DNA from: Leifsonia sp040686855
GTDB lineage: Bacteria > Actinomycetota > Actinomycetes > Actinomycetales > Microbacteriaceae
Direction: 5' to 3'
Length of the DNA: 64,000 bases
Assembly: GCF_040686855.1 (NCBI RefSeq)
Contig: NZ_JBFBOG010000001.1
Coordinates: 992,001-1,056,000 of the forward strand
Within the stretch, counting starts at the first letter, position 1, and each line of letters opens with the position of its first letter. Below the pieces are notes generated by a model, which worked only from the letters and a program-made list of their open reading frames with translations, did not search any database and had not been told where the DNA came from. Shown piece by piece: positions 1 to 7,992 of this stretch. The translations under genes were made by a program, and so were the position numbers.

Positions 1-834
1 CACGGCATCCCGCGCTCGCACGGCAGCTACGAGGAGCTGGTGGCCGATCCGGACGTCGACGTCATCTACATCGCGACCCCGCATCCGCAGCACGCGCCGA
101 ACGCCCTGCTGGCGTTGGCGGCCGGCAAGCACGTGCTCGTCGAGAAGCCGTTCACCATGAACCGGGCCGAGGCGCAGGCCATCGCCGACGCGGCCGCCGC
201 GAACGGGCTCGTCGCCCTCGAGGCGATGTGGACGCGGTGGCTGCCGCACATGGAGCGGCTGCAGGAGATCGTCAGCGACGGCACGCTCGGCGAGCTGCGC
301 ACCGTCGTCGCCCACCACGACCAGCGCACGAACCCCGACCCCGAGGGGCGGATGCTGAACAAGGCCCTCGGCGGCGGCGCGCTCCTCGACCTCGGCATCT
401 ACCCGGTGTCGTTCGCCTGGGACGTCCTCGGCGCTCCCGACCAGGTGCTCGCCCTCTCGACGCCGACAGCGACCGGAGTCGACCGCCAGACGTCCATCCT
501 GCTCGGCTACGACAGCGGCGCCCAGGCGGCGCTTACCACGACCCTCGACGCGGCCGGCGACAACAGCGCGACCGTGGTCGGCACCGACGCCCGCGCGGAA
601 CTCGACGCCACCTTCTACGCACCGACGAGCTTCCGCGTCGTCGACCCCGCCGGGCGCGTGCTCGAGACCTACGAGTCCCGCATCGACGGGCGCGGGATGC
701 AGTACCAGGCGCGCGCGATCGAGCGGCTGATCGCGGCGGGCGGCGGAGAGGATGCGCGGCTGCCGCTGTCGCAGTCGGTAGCGATCATGGGCACGCTCGA
801 CACCATCCGGGAGCGCATCGGCCTCACCTACTGA
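1..834 (+). CDS. Gfo/Idh/MocA-family oxidoreductase (5' end missing)
   Basis: The frame is open from the first base of the window, so the true start and the N-terminal Rossmann GxGxxG are outside. What remains (about 277 residues) has the family hallmark EKPFTMN, whose Lys is the usual catalytic or substrate-contacting residue of the EKP motif, followed by a C-terminal alpha/beta domain with GGGALLDLGIYPV. Members are NAD(P)-dependent dehydrogenases of sugars, inositols or related polyols. The substrate cannot be read from the sequence. The gene ends 79 bp before a 3-hydroxybutyrate dehydrogenase-like gene on the same strand and might be co-transcribed with it. The family call is firm, the specific function open. 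Confidence 0.85.
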   Translation, partial: HGIPRSHGSYEELVADPDVDVIYIATPHPQHAPNALLALAAGKHVLVEKPFTMNRAEAQAIADAAAANGLVALEAMWTRWLPHMERLQEIVSDGTLGELRTVVAHHDQRTNPDPEGRMLNKALGGGALLDLGIYPVSFAWDVLGAPDQVLALSTPTATGVDRQTSILLGYDSGAQAALTTTLDAAGDNSATVVGTDARAELDATFYAPTSFRVVDPAGRVLETYESRIDGRGMQYQARAIERLIAAGGGEDARLPLSQSVAIMGTLDTIRERIGLTY

Positions 835-913
835 TCCGCCGCCCTTCCGCGCGCCCGACGCCCGGCGTTAGAGTGCGGCTAGGGCCGTGGCCCAGCGGGA
901 AGGAGCGTCAAGG

Positions 914-1660
914 ATGACCGATCTGACCGGGCGGAGAGCCCTCGTCACCGGCGGCGCGAGCGGTATCGGGCTGGCGTGCGCCGAGGCGTTCGCAGCGGCC
1001 GGCGCGCACGTCACGATCGCCGACCTGAACGGCGACGCCGCCCGCGAGGTCGCCGGGCGGCTCGGCGGGGACGCGTGGGAGGTCGACCTGTCGAAGACCG
1101 TCGAGCTCGCCCAGGCGCCGGTCGACACCGACATCCTCGTCAACAACGCCGGCATCCAGACGGTCCGGCCGATCCAGGAGTTCGAGCCGGAGACGTTCGC
1201 GCTGATGCTGCGGATCATGGTGGAGGCGCCGTTCCTCCTCATCCGCGCGGCGCTGCCCGGGATGTACGAGCGTGGCTTCGGCCGCATCATCAACATCTCC
1301 AGCGTCCACGGGCTGCGGGCGAGCGAGTACAAGTCGGCCTACGTCACGGCCAAGCACGCGCTGGAGGGGCTGTCGAAGACCACCGCCCTGGAGGGCGGCC
1401 CGCACGGCGTCACGTCCAACTGCATCAACCCCGGCTATGTGCGCACGCCGCTGGTCGAGAAGCAGATCGCGGACCAGGCGCGGCTGCACGGCATCCCGGA
1501 GGAGGACGTCGTCGAGAAGGTCATGCTGACCGAAGCCGCGATCAAGCGGCTGGTCGAGCCCGCCGAAGTCGGCAGCCTCGCGCTGTGGCTGGCCGGCGAC
1601 GACGCGGGAATGGTCACCGGAGCGAGCTACACCATGGACGGCGGCTGGAGCGCCCGGTGA
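914..1660 (+). CDS. 3-hydroxybutyrate dehydrogenase-like SDR
   Basis: A 248-residue classical short-chain dehydrogenase. The N-terminal NAD-binding motif is TGGASGIG, followed by NNAG. The catalytic Ser lies in NISSVHG and the Tyr/Lys in the YVTAKHALEG stretch. The HGLRAS...KSAYVTAKHALEGLSK context is characteristic of D-3-hydroxybutyrate dehydrogenases, which oxidise 3-hydroxybutyrate to acetoacetate with NAD. ATG at 914 is chosen because GGAAGGAG lies just upstream; a longer GTG reading at 887 lacks such a site. The stop overlaps the next start by 4 bp (GTGA), implying translational coupling with the two downstream hydrolases. A broader SDR specificity cannot be excluded. Confidence 0.82.
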   Translation: MTDLTGRRALVTGGASGIGLACAEAFAAAGAHVTIADLNGDAAREVAGRLGGDAWEVDLSKTVELAQAPVDTDILVNNAGIQTVRPIQEFEPETFALMLRIMVEAPFLLIRAALPGMYERGFGRIINISSVHGLRASEYKSAYVTAKHALEGLSKTTALEGGPHGVTSNCINPGYVRTPLVEKQIADQARLHGIPEEDVVEKVMLTEAAIKRLVEPAEVGSLALWLAGDDAGMVTGASYTMDGGWSAR

Positions 1661-2565
1661 CGGCGCCCGTCCCGTTCACCGCACCGGTCGACGGCGGGGA
1701 GCTGGCCGGCGGCGTCTGGCATCCGGATGCCCCGGGCCTACCGCTGCTCGCCATCCACGGCATCACGGCGAACCACCTCGCCTGGGCGCGGGTCGCCTCC
1801 GCCCTGCCCGGCACGCGCATCCTCGCGCCGGACCTCCGCGGCCGCGGCCGCAGCGGCGACCTCCCGGGCCCGTTCACGCTGAACCACCTCGCAGACGACG
1901 TTGCCCGGGCGCTGGACGCTCTCGACGTCCCGCGAGTCATGGTGTCGGGACACTCCATGGGCGGCTTCGTCGCGGTGCGCTTCGCCCAGCGCCACCCGGA
2001 CCGCGCCGAGAGCCTTGCGCTCATCGACGGCGGCCTGCCGCTCCCATGGCCGGCCGACATCCCGGCCGACGAAGTGCCCGCCGTCGTTCTGGGCCCCGCG
2101 CTCGAACGCCTGCGACGCACGTTCGCGTCACCGGCCGGCTACGAGGAGTTCTGGCGGCAGCATCCCGCGATCGGCCCCTGGTGGAACGAAACCTTCGCGG
2201 ACTACGTCGCCTACGACCTCGTCGGCGAGGCGCCTGCCCTGCGGTCGAGCGTCAGCGAGGCGGCCGTCTCGGTGAACGCGCTGGAGCTGTACGGCGAGGA
2301 CGGCTACGCGGACGCGCTGGCCGGATTGCGGCTCCCGATCTCGTTCGTCCGGGCGCCGCGCGGCCTGCTCGACGGCCCTCCCCTCTATCCGCCGGAGGTC
2401 GTGGCGGAGTGGCGCGAGCGGCTGCCGGGGATGCGCGTGAGCGAAGCCGACGACGTGAACCACTACACGATCCTGATGACCGACGACGGGCTCCGGCAGA
2501 TCCTGTCGGCGCTCGACCCCTCCATCCACCACCCGAACCCTTACCCGAAGGAGACCCCCGCATGA
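1657..2565 (+). CDS. alpha/beta-hydrolase
   Basis: A 302-residue alpha/beta-hydrolase fold protein. It has the oxyanion-side HGIT motif, the strand LRGRGRSG, the nucleophile elbow GHSMGG with Ser as nucleophile, and a C-terminal DDVNHYTIL that probably supplies the catalytic His. The GTG start at 1657 overlaps the preceding stop (GTGA), and the stop overlaps the following ATG (ATGA), so it sits in a coupled three-gene operon. The family includes esterases, lactonases and C-C hydrolases. Being next to a hydroxybutyrate dehydrogenase-like gene suggests an ester or lactone substrate feeding a hydroxy acid, which is inference only. Confidence 0.85.
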   Translation: MTAPVPFTAPVDGGELAGGVWHPDAPGLPLLAIHGITANHLAWARVASALPGTRILAPDLRGRGRSGDLPGPFTLNHLADDVARALDALDVPRVMVSGHSMGGFVAVRFAQRHPDRAESLALIDGGLPLPWPADIPADEVPAVVLGPALERLRRTFASPAGYEEFWRQHPAIGPWWNETFADYVAYDLVGEAPALRSSVSEAAVSVNALELYGEDGYADALAGLRLPISFVRAPRGLLDGPPLYPPEVVAEWRERLPGMRVSEADDVNHYTILMTDDGLRQILSALDPSIHHPNPYPKETPA

Positions 2566-3614
2566 CCGGAACGCTGCTGCCGGGCATCGACGCCCGCACC
2601 GTCCGCACCGACCGCTACACCGCCAACGTCCTGGAGCGCCCCGCCGACGGCGACGCGCTGCAGACCGTGCTGTTCGTACACGGCAACGTCTCGTCGTCGC
2701 TGTTCTGGCAGCCGCTGATGCTGTCGCTGCCCGCCGGCATCCGCGCGCTCGCGGTCGACCTCCGCGGCTTCGGCGACAGCGAGGTCCTGCCGGTGGATGC
2801 GACCCGCGGCGTCCGCGACTTCTCCGACGACGTCGCCGCGGTCGCCGACGAGCTCGGCCTCGGCGCCGCGCACATCGTCGGCTGGAGTCTCGGCGGCGGA
2901 GTGGTGATGCAGCTGCTGCTCGACCGGCCGGACCTGGTGGCGAGCCTCACCCTCGTCTCACCCGTCTCGCCGTACGGCTTCGGCGGCACGGCGCTCGATG
3001 GCTCCCTTCTGAACGCGGACGCCTCCGGCACCGGAGGCGGCGGCGCGAACCCCGACTTCGTCGCCCGGCTCGCCGCCGGCGACACCGGCGAGGAGTCGCC
3101 GACCTCCCCTCGCGCGGTCTACCGCTCGTCGTACGTCGCGCCCGGCTTCGAGTCGGAGTACGAGGACCTGTGGGTCGAGTCGATGCTGTCCACGGCCACC
3201 GGCCCCGACAACTACCCCGGCGACGCCGGCGCCTCCGAGCACTGGCCCGGCTTCGCGCCCGGCACGCGCGGCATCCTGAACACGCTCGCGCCGACCCACT
3301 TCGACACCTCCGGCATCGCGGACGCTCCGGCCAAGCCGCCCATCCTGTGGTTGCACGGCGACGTGGATGCGATCGTCGGCGACGCGTCCTTCTTCGACCT
3401 GAACCAGCTCGGCGCGGCGGGCGTCATCCCGGGCTGGCCGGGCGAGGACGTGGCGCCCCCGCAGCCCATGCTGGCGCAGACCCGCGCCGTGCTCGACCGC
3501 TACGCCGAGAACGGCGGCCGGACGCGCGAGGTCGTCTTCGAGAACTGCGGCCACTCCGCCCACGTCGAGAAGCCGGAGGAGTTCCGGGCGGAACTGCTGG
3601 CGTGGATCAGCTGA
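2562..3614 (+). CDS. alpha/beta-hydrolase
   Basis: A 350-residue alpha/beta-hydrolase. HGNVSSS follows the first strands, LRGFGDSE marks the usual post-beta4 turn, GWSLGGG is the nucleophile elbow (Ser within G-W-S-L-G), and NCGHSAHVEKPEEF carries the catalytic His. It is longer than its upstream paralogue because of an inserted cap region of about 100 residues in the middle. The ATG at 2562 overlaps the preceding stop by 4 bp and has AAGGAG 8 nt upstream. Its last 8 bp overlap tail-to-tail with the GNAT toxin gene on the other strand. Two tandem but divergent hydrolases in one operon suggest sequential or alternative hydrolysis of related compounds; the substrate is unknown. Confidence 0.85.
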   Translation: MTGTLLPGIDARTVRTDRYTANVLERPADGDALQTVLFVHGNVSSSLFWQPLMLSLPAGIRALAVDLRGFGDSEVLPVDATRGVRDFSDDVAAVADELGLGAAHIVGWSLGGGVVMQLLLDRPDLVASLTLVSPVSPYGFGGTALDGSLLNADASGTGGGGANPDFVARLAAGDTGEESPTSPRAVYRSSYVAPGFESEYEDLWVESMLSTATGPDNYPGDAGASEHWPGFAPGTRGILNTLAPTHFDTSGIADAPAKPPILWLHGDVDAIVGDASFFDLNQLGAAGVIPGWPGEDVAPPQPMLAQTRAVLDRYAENGGRTREVVFENCGHSAHVEKPEEFRAELLAWIS

Positions 3615-4119
3615 GGGATGCGGCGCTCGCCAGGGCATCGGCGACCCGGAGGTAGAGCGTCCTCTCGCCGGAGGGGAGTCGCGTGAAGCCGAACCGTTCG
3701 TAGAACGCGACGGCTCTGTCGTCTTTGGCGTGGACGACGATCGCCCGCATGCCGATGGTCTGGGCGACGCGGACGGATTGCGCGACCGCGTGCTGGAGGA
3801 GGGATGCGCCGAGTCCCCTTCCAGCGTCCCGCGTGTCGACGGCGAGGCGCCCCATGAGCACGACCGGGATGGGATCGGGCATGTTCCTGGCGAGCCGTCC
3901 GGGCGCCTCTGCGCGGATCAGGGACCCGGCCGCCAGGCAGTAGAAGCCGCACACGCGTTCCGTCCCGGAGGCGACCGAGATGAAGGTGCGGGAGGCGCCG
4001 TTGGTGTCATTGTGACGTGCCCACCCGCGGAGCCACCGGTCGAGCTCAGGGCTACCGCAGAAGAACTCGGAGACGACGTCGCCCGCCCGCAGGGCGCGCG
4101 GTGCCTCGTACTCAGTCAC
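3607..4119 (-). CDS. GNAT-family toxin of a type II toxin-antitoxin pair (TacT-like)
   Basis: A 170-residue GCN5-related N-acetyltransferase. The acetyl-CoA-binding A motif reads RDAGRGLGASLL, and the late RAVAFYERFGF supplies the Tyr commonly acting as general acid. Toxins of this type acetylate aminoacyl-tRNA and block translation (family knowledge). GTG at 4119 is chosen because it overlaps the antitoxin stop by 8 bp, the usual arrangement for these pairs; a longer upstream reading would run through the antitoxin gene. The early F-F-C-G-S-P-E-L-D-R-W segment is typical of DUF1778-linked GNAT toxins. It converges with the hydrolase gene at its 3' end. Confidence 0.88.
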   Translation of the reverse strand: MTEYEAPRALRAGDVVSEFFCGSPELDRWLRGWARHNDTNGASRTFISVASGTERVCGFYCLAAGSLIRAEAPGRLARNMPDPIPVVLMGRLAVDTRDAGRGLGASLLQHAVAQSVRVAQTIGMRAIVVHAKDDRAVAFYERFGFTRLPSGERTLYLRVADALASAASLS

Positions 4120-4381
4120 GGAAGACGGAGGGGCGGTGGAGCAGGTCGACGAGGCCGGGGATCGGGCGCCCGGGTTCGTCGAGGACGGCCAGGAAGGCAT
4201 CGAATGCCTCGGCGTCCATGGTCAGCTGATGGTTGCGACGGATGACCTCGTGAGCGTGCTCGGTCAGCGCCTGCGTCGAGAAGTCCGTCACGGACCGGCC
4301 CTCGAGCGCAGCGGCCTGCTCGATGAGCTCCTTCTGCTCCCCGCTCACGCGCAGCTCGAGCCGCTTGTCCTTCACACTCAT
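4112..4381 (-). CDS. DUF1778 antitoxin (TacA-like)
   Basis: An 89-residue protein with an N-terminal ribbon-helix-helix core (RLELRVSGEQKELIEQAA, then GRSVTDFSTQA). Its C-terminal tail, LDEPGRPIPGLVDLLHRP, matches the segment that in this family wraps the toxin and blocks its acetyl-CoA site. The ATG at 4381 lies one base after the stop of the upstream TetR gene on the same strand, so the antitoxin is probably co-transcribed with and coupled to that regulator. The RHH dimer would normally autorepress its own promoter, but here no independent promoter is evident between tetR and the antitoxin. Confidence 0.88.
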   Translation of the reverse strand: MSVKDKRLELRVSGEQKELIEQAAALEGRSVTDFSTQALTEHAHEVIRRNHQLTMDAEAFDAFLAVLDEPGRPIPGLVDLLHRPSVFRD

Positions 4382-4382
4382 G

Positions 4383-5015
4383 TCACTCAATGTACGGCAA
4401 TGCGCCGTACGTTCCGTCCAGCGCTCCCCGCCGCAACCCCAGCATCCCCTCGACCGCCCGCGCCAGCACCGGGCCGCGGTCCCCGCCGCCCCACCGGACG
4501 AGCGCCTGCGCGTTGAGGCCGTCGATCATCCCCAGCAGCTGCCACGCGGCCTGCGCCGGGTCGTCGGCATGGAACTCCCCGGCCGCGACGCCCTCCTGCA
4601 CGATGCCGAGGATGAGCTCCTGCCAGGCATCCATCTGCTCGCGCACCGCCTCGGCGAGCACGTCGTTCCTCCGTCCGAGCGCCCACGCCTCCACCCAGAC
4701 CAGGGTGACGTCGTCGCGCGTGCCGTCGAGCAGGGTGCGGAGGAGGACCGCCAGCCGCTGCGTGGGCCCGCCCGCCCCGGCGAGCAGCGTGCGCACCTCG
4801 CCCAGCTCGGCGCCGACGACCGCGGCGAAGGCGGACGCGACCAGCGCGTCCATCGCCGGGTGGTAGTGCGCGACGAGAGCGGGGGTCACGCCCGCGCGCC
4901 CGGCCACGCCGCGGAGCGTGACCGCGGCGAGGCCGTCGGACAGCGCGAGGTCGCGTGCGGCGGTCGCCAGTTCGATGCGGCGCTCGGCCGGCGGGCGGCG
5001 GGGGGCTCTTGACAT
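4383..5015 (-). CDS. TetR-family transcriptional regulator
   Basis: A 210-residue TetR-type repressor. The N-terminal helix-turn-helix reads VTLRGVAGRAGVTPALVAHY (residues about 25-45). The all-helical C-terminal ligand domain ends in GALPYIE. A candidate -10 TATACT lies at 5030-5025, only about 10 bp before the ATG at 5015, so the mRNA would be leaderless or nearly so. It is divergent from the agmatine deiminase gene, with a perfect palindrome in between, suggesting control of both itself and the aguA-amidase pair. Its stop is separated by 1 bp from the DUF1778 antitoxin, an unusual link between a metabolic repressor and a toxin-antitoxin pair. Confidence 0.87.
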   Translation of the reverse strand: MSRAPRRPPAERRIELATAARDLALSDGLAAVTLRGVAGRAGVTPALVAHYHPAMDALVASAFAAVVGAELGEVRTLLAGAGGPTQRLAVLLRTLLDGTRDDVTLVWVEAWALGRRNDVLAEAVREQMDAWQELILGIVQEGVAAGEFHADDPAQAAWQLLGMIDGLNAQALVRWGGGDRGPVLARAVEGMLGLRRGALDGTYGALPYIE

Positions 5016-5024
5016 GATCCGCCC

Positions 5025-5030
5025 AGTATA
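5025..5030 (-). promoter_or_regulatory. candidate -10 box of the tetR transcript
   Basis: Reading the minus strand, TATACT lies 9 bp before the tetR ATG. A start about 7 nt downstream would give an almost leaderless message. No strong -35 is seen; TCAATA sits 17 bp upstream and overlaps the palindromic operator. Confidence 0.4.
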
Positions 5031-5047
5031 GGTACTTTCGTCACACA

Positions 5048-5067
5048 TATTGATCGCACGATCAATA
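5048..5067. promoter_or_regulatory. palindromic operator, probably for the adjacent TetR
   Basis: TATTGATCGCACGATCAATA is a perfect 9-bp inverted repeat with a 2-bp centre. It lies between the divergent TetR and agmatine deiminase starts and is AT-rich against its surroundings. Size and placement fit a TetR-dimer site that would block both promoters. Confidence 0.75.
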
Positions 5068-5093
5068 AAAGTCGCCGACCGATGGAGGACTCG

Positions 5094-6128
5094 ATGACCT
5101 GGCGCATGCCCGCCGAGACGGCACCCCACGAGCGCACCTGGATGGCATTCCCGCGCGCCGGCCTCACCCTCGGTGACGACGCCGCCTCCGCCGAGGAGGC
5201 CTACGCATCCTGGACCGCCGTCGCCCACGCCGTGGCCGAGTACGAGCCGCTGACGATGGTCGTCGACCCGACCGAGCGCGACCGCGCCCGCCGCATGCTC
5301 GGCAGCCACATCGAGCAGGTGGAGGCACCGCTCGACGAGTTCTGGATGCGCGACTTCGGCCCCACCTTCGTCGTCGACGACGAGCGCCCGGGTGTGCTCG
5401 GCGCGGTCGACTGGACGTTCAACGGCTGGGGCGACCCGGAGTGGGCGGAGTGGCGCAAGTCGGCCGAGATCGCCCGCTTCGTCGCCGAGCGCACCGGCGC
5501 CGAGCTGATCAGCTCGCTCCTCGTCAACGAGGGCGGCGGCATCCACGTCGACGGCGAGGGGACGGTGCTGCTCACCGAGACCGTGCAGCTCGACCCGCGG
5601 CGCAACAAGTACGCCGACAAGGCGCGCGTCGAGGCGGAGATGGCCCGCACGATCGGCGCGACCCACGCGATCTGGCTCCCGCGCGGCCTCACCCGCGACT
5701 ACGACGACTTCGGCACCAACGGACACGTCGACATCGTGGCCACCATCCCCTACCCCGGCACGCTGCTGCTCCACGCCCAGCGCAACCCGGAGCACCCCGA
5801 CTTCGAGGTGTCGCGCGAGCTGCGCGCCCTGCTGGCGGAGACGACGGATGCGGCCGGCCGCAGCTGGGACATCGTGGATCTGCCCGCTCCGGCGACCCTG
5901 CGCGACGAAGAGGGCTTCGTCGACTGGAGCTACGTCAATCACCTGGTCGTCAATGACGGCATCGTGGCGTGCGGGTTCGGCGAGGAGAAGGCCGACGCCG
6001 AGGCGACCGAGATCCTGGAAGCCGTCTACCCGGGACGCCGCGTGACCATGGTGGACTCGCGCCCGATCTTCGCGCGCGGCGGCGGCATCCACTGCATCAC
6101 CCAGCAGCAGCCGGCGGTGAACGCATGA
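5094..6128 (+). CDS. aguA: agmatine deiminase
   Basis: A 344-residue member of the guanidino-group-modifying (PPDK) superfamily that converts agmatine to N-carbamoylputrescine and ammonia. Visible features are WMRDFGPTFV near residue 85, NEGGGIHVD, GTNGHVDIVA with the active-site His, and the catalytic Cys in GGGIHCITQQQP at the C-terminus, the expected position. ATG at 5094 is chosen because GGAGG lies 5 nt upstream; an in-frame ATG at 5082 sits on top of that site. The last 4 bp overlap the amidase start. No nitrilase-type N-carbamoylputrescine amidase (AguB) gene is adjacent. Likely under the divergent TetR. Confidence 0.92.
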   Translation: MTWRMPAETAPHERTWMAFPRAGLTLGDDAASAEEAYASWTAVAHAVAEYEPLTMVVDPTERDRARRMLGSHIEQVEAPLDEFWMRDFGPTFVVDDERPGVLGAVDWTFNGWGDPEWAEWRKSAEIARFVAERTGAELISSLLVNEGGGIHVDGEGTVLLTETVQLDPRRNKYADKARVEAEMARTIGATHAIWLPRGLTRDYDDFGTNGHVDIVATIPYPGTLLLHAQRNPEHPDFEVSRELRALLAETTDAAGRSWDIVDLPAPATLRDEEGFVDWSYVNHLVVNDGIVACGFGEEKADAEATEILEAVYPGRRVTMVDSRPIFARGGGIHCITQQQPAVNA

Positions 6129-7825
6129 CGTTCGACGTGGTCGAGGCCTCCATCGCCGACCTGCGGCGAGCGCTCGAGGCCGGCGAGACGACCAGCGAGG
6201 AGCTGGTGACGGCGTACCTGGCACGCATCGACGCGTACGACGCGGCCGGCCCGCGGCTCAACGCCGTGGTGGTCCGCAACCCGGATGCCCTGGCCGAGGC
6301 GCGGGCGGCGGACGAACGCCGGGCGCGCGGCGCGACCCTCGGGCCGCTCGACGGCATCCCCTACACGGCGAAGGACAGCTACCTGGCGCGCGGCCTGACC
6401 GCCGCGGCCGGCTCGCCCGCGTTCGAGCACCTGGTCGCGCAGCGCGACGCCTTCACGATCGAGCGGCTGCGGGCGGGCGGGGCGATCCTGCTCGGCCTGA
6501 CGAACATGCCGCCGATGGCCAACGGCGGCATGCAGCGCGGCGTCTACGGGCGGGCCGAGTCGCCGTACAACGGCGACTACCTGACGGCCGCCTTCGGCTC
6601 CGGGTCGTCGAACGGCTCGGGCACGGCGACCGCGGCGAGCTTCGCGGCGTTCGGGCTCGGTGAGGAGACGTGGTCGTCCGGGCGCGCTCCCGCGTCCAAC
6701 AACGCCCTCTGCGCCTACACGCCGTCGCGCGGTGTCATCTCGGTGCGCGGCAACTGGCCGCTGGTGCCGACGATGGATGTGGTGGTGCCGCACACGCGCA
6801 CCATGGCCGACCTCCTCGAAGTGCTCGACGTCATCGTCGCCGACGACGCCGAGACCCGCGGCGACTTCTGGAGGGCGCAGCCGTGGGTCCCGCTGCCCGC
6901 GGCGTCGGAGCTGCGGCCCGCGTCGTACCCGGCGCTCGCGGAGGGCGCGTCGCTGGCGGGCCGCAGCGTGGGCATTCCTCGCATGTACATCAACGCCGAC
7001 CCCGAAGCCGGGACCGCCGAACGCCCGGGCATCGGAGGCCCGACCGGGCAGCGGATCGAGACCCGCGACTCGGTCATCGCCCTCTGGGAGGCGGCGCGGC
7101 GCGACCTCGAGGCGGCCGGCGCGACCGTGGTCGAGGTCGACTTCCCCGTCGTCTCCAACTACGAGGGCGACCGACCGGGCGCGCCGACGATCGCGACGCG
7201 CGGGCTCGTCACCCCGGCGTTCCTCCGCCGCGAGATCGTCGACTTGTCGGCGTGGGCGTGGGACGACTTCCTCGACGCCAACGGCGACCCCGCACTGCGG
7301 ACGCTGGCCGACGTCGACGGCGCGCGTATCTTCCCGCAGCCCGAGGGCGCCCTGCCCGACCGGTACACCGGGTTCGAGGACGACATCGCCGACTACCCCG
7401 CCTGGGTGCGGGCGCATCCGGGGACGACGCTGGACAGCATCCCGGAGCTGGCCGACGGACTCCTCGGACTCGAGGAGACCCGCCGCGTCGACCTGGAGGA
7501 GTGGATGGACGGCCTCGGCCTCGACGCCGTCATCTTCCCGGCTGTGGCCGACGTGGCGCCGGCGGACATGGACGTCAACCCGGCGTCCGCGGACCTCGGC
7601 TGGCGCAACGGCGTCTGGGTCGCGAACGGCAACCTCGTGCCGCGGCACCTCGGCATCCCGACCGTCACGGTCCCCATGGGCACGATGGCCGACATCGGGA
7701 TGCCCGTCGGGCTGACGTTCGCCGGCCGCGCCTACGACGACACGCGCCTGCTCGCGCTGGCCGCGGCCTTCGAGGCGCTCGGGCCGCGCCGTACCGTCCC
7801 GCCCCGCACCCCGCCCCTCCCGTAG
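6125..7825 (+). CDS. amidase-signature-family amidase
   Basis: A 566-residue amidase-signature enzyme. The Lys of the Ser-cisSer-Lys triad is in PYTAKDS, the Gly/Ser-rich stretch is GSGSSNGSG, and the nucleophile Ser is in EETWSSGRAPAS, where the usual DTGGSIRIPA is replaced by a variant with WSS. The enzyme hydrolyses a carbon-nitrogen amide bond; the substrate is not readable. Its ATG overlaps the agmatine deiminase stop (ATGA), so the two are coupled. A tempting inference is that it cleaves N-carbamoylputrescine or another amide from the same pathway in place of the usual nitrilase AguB. It is longer than many family members because of a roughly 100-residue insertion before the C-terminal part. 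Confidence 0.85.
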   Translation: MTFDVVEASIADLRRALEAGETTSEELVTAYLARIDAYDAAGPRLNAVVVRNPDALAEARAADERRARGATLGPLDGIPYTAKDSYLARGLTAAAGSPAFEHLVAQRDAFTIERLRAGGAILLGLTNMPPMANGGMQRGVYGRAESPYNGDYLTAAFGSGSSNGSGTATAASFAAFGLGEETWSSGRAPASNNALCAYTPSRGVISVRGNWPLVPTMDVVVPHTRTMADLLEVLDVIVADDAETRGDFWRAQPWVPLPAASELRPASYPALAEGASLAGRSVGIPRMYINADPEAGTAERPGIGGPTGQRIETRDSVIALWEAARRDLEAAGATVVEVDFPVVSNYEGDRPGAPTIATRGLVTPAFLRREIVDLSAWAWDDFLDANGDPALRTLADVDGARIFPQPEGALPDRYTGFEDDIADYPAWVRAHPGTTLDSIPELADGLLGLEETRRVDLEEWMDGLGLDAVIFPAVADVAPADMDVNPASADLGWRNGVWVANGNLVPRHLGIPTVTVPMGTMADIGMPVGLTFAGRAYDDTRLLALAAAFEALGPRRTVPPRTPPLP

Positions 7826-7847
7826 CCGCCGAGCGGTGTGCCCGCCG

Positions 7848-7907
7848 TCGAGTACACGAAGAGTGCACGCGATACCGCGTCGGACCGTGCACTCTTCGTG
7901 TACTCGA
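7848..7907. repeat. long perfect inverted repeat (dispersed family, copy 1)
   Basis: Two perfectly complementary 22-nt arms (7848-7869 and 7886-7907) enclose a 16-nt loop. Each arm contains the core GAAGAGTGCACG or its complement. A diverged copy with the same arm core and the same loop length lies at 51207-51270. It sits downstream of the amidase gene, so it could end transcription, but there is no T-tract. Shared core, equal loop and dispersal point to a REP-like family. Confidence 0.8.
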
Positions 7908-7992
7908 TGGAGGGCCGGGTCGGTCTCGGGAGGGATGCGGATCAGGCGCGGGAGGGACGCGCGGGCGCGGCCGTGCTGCGAGCGTGGAAGGC

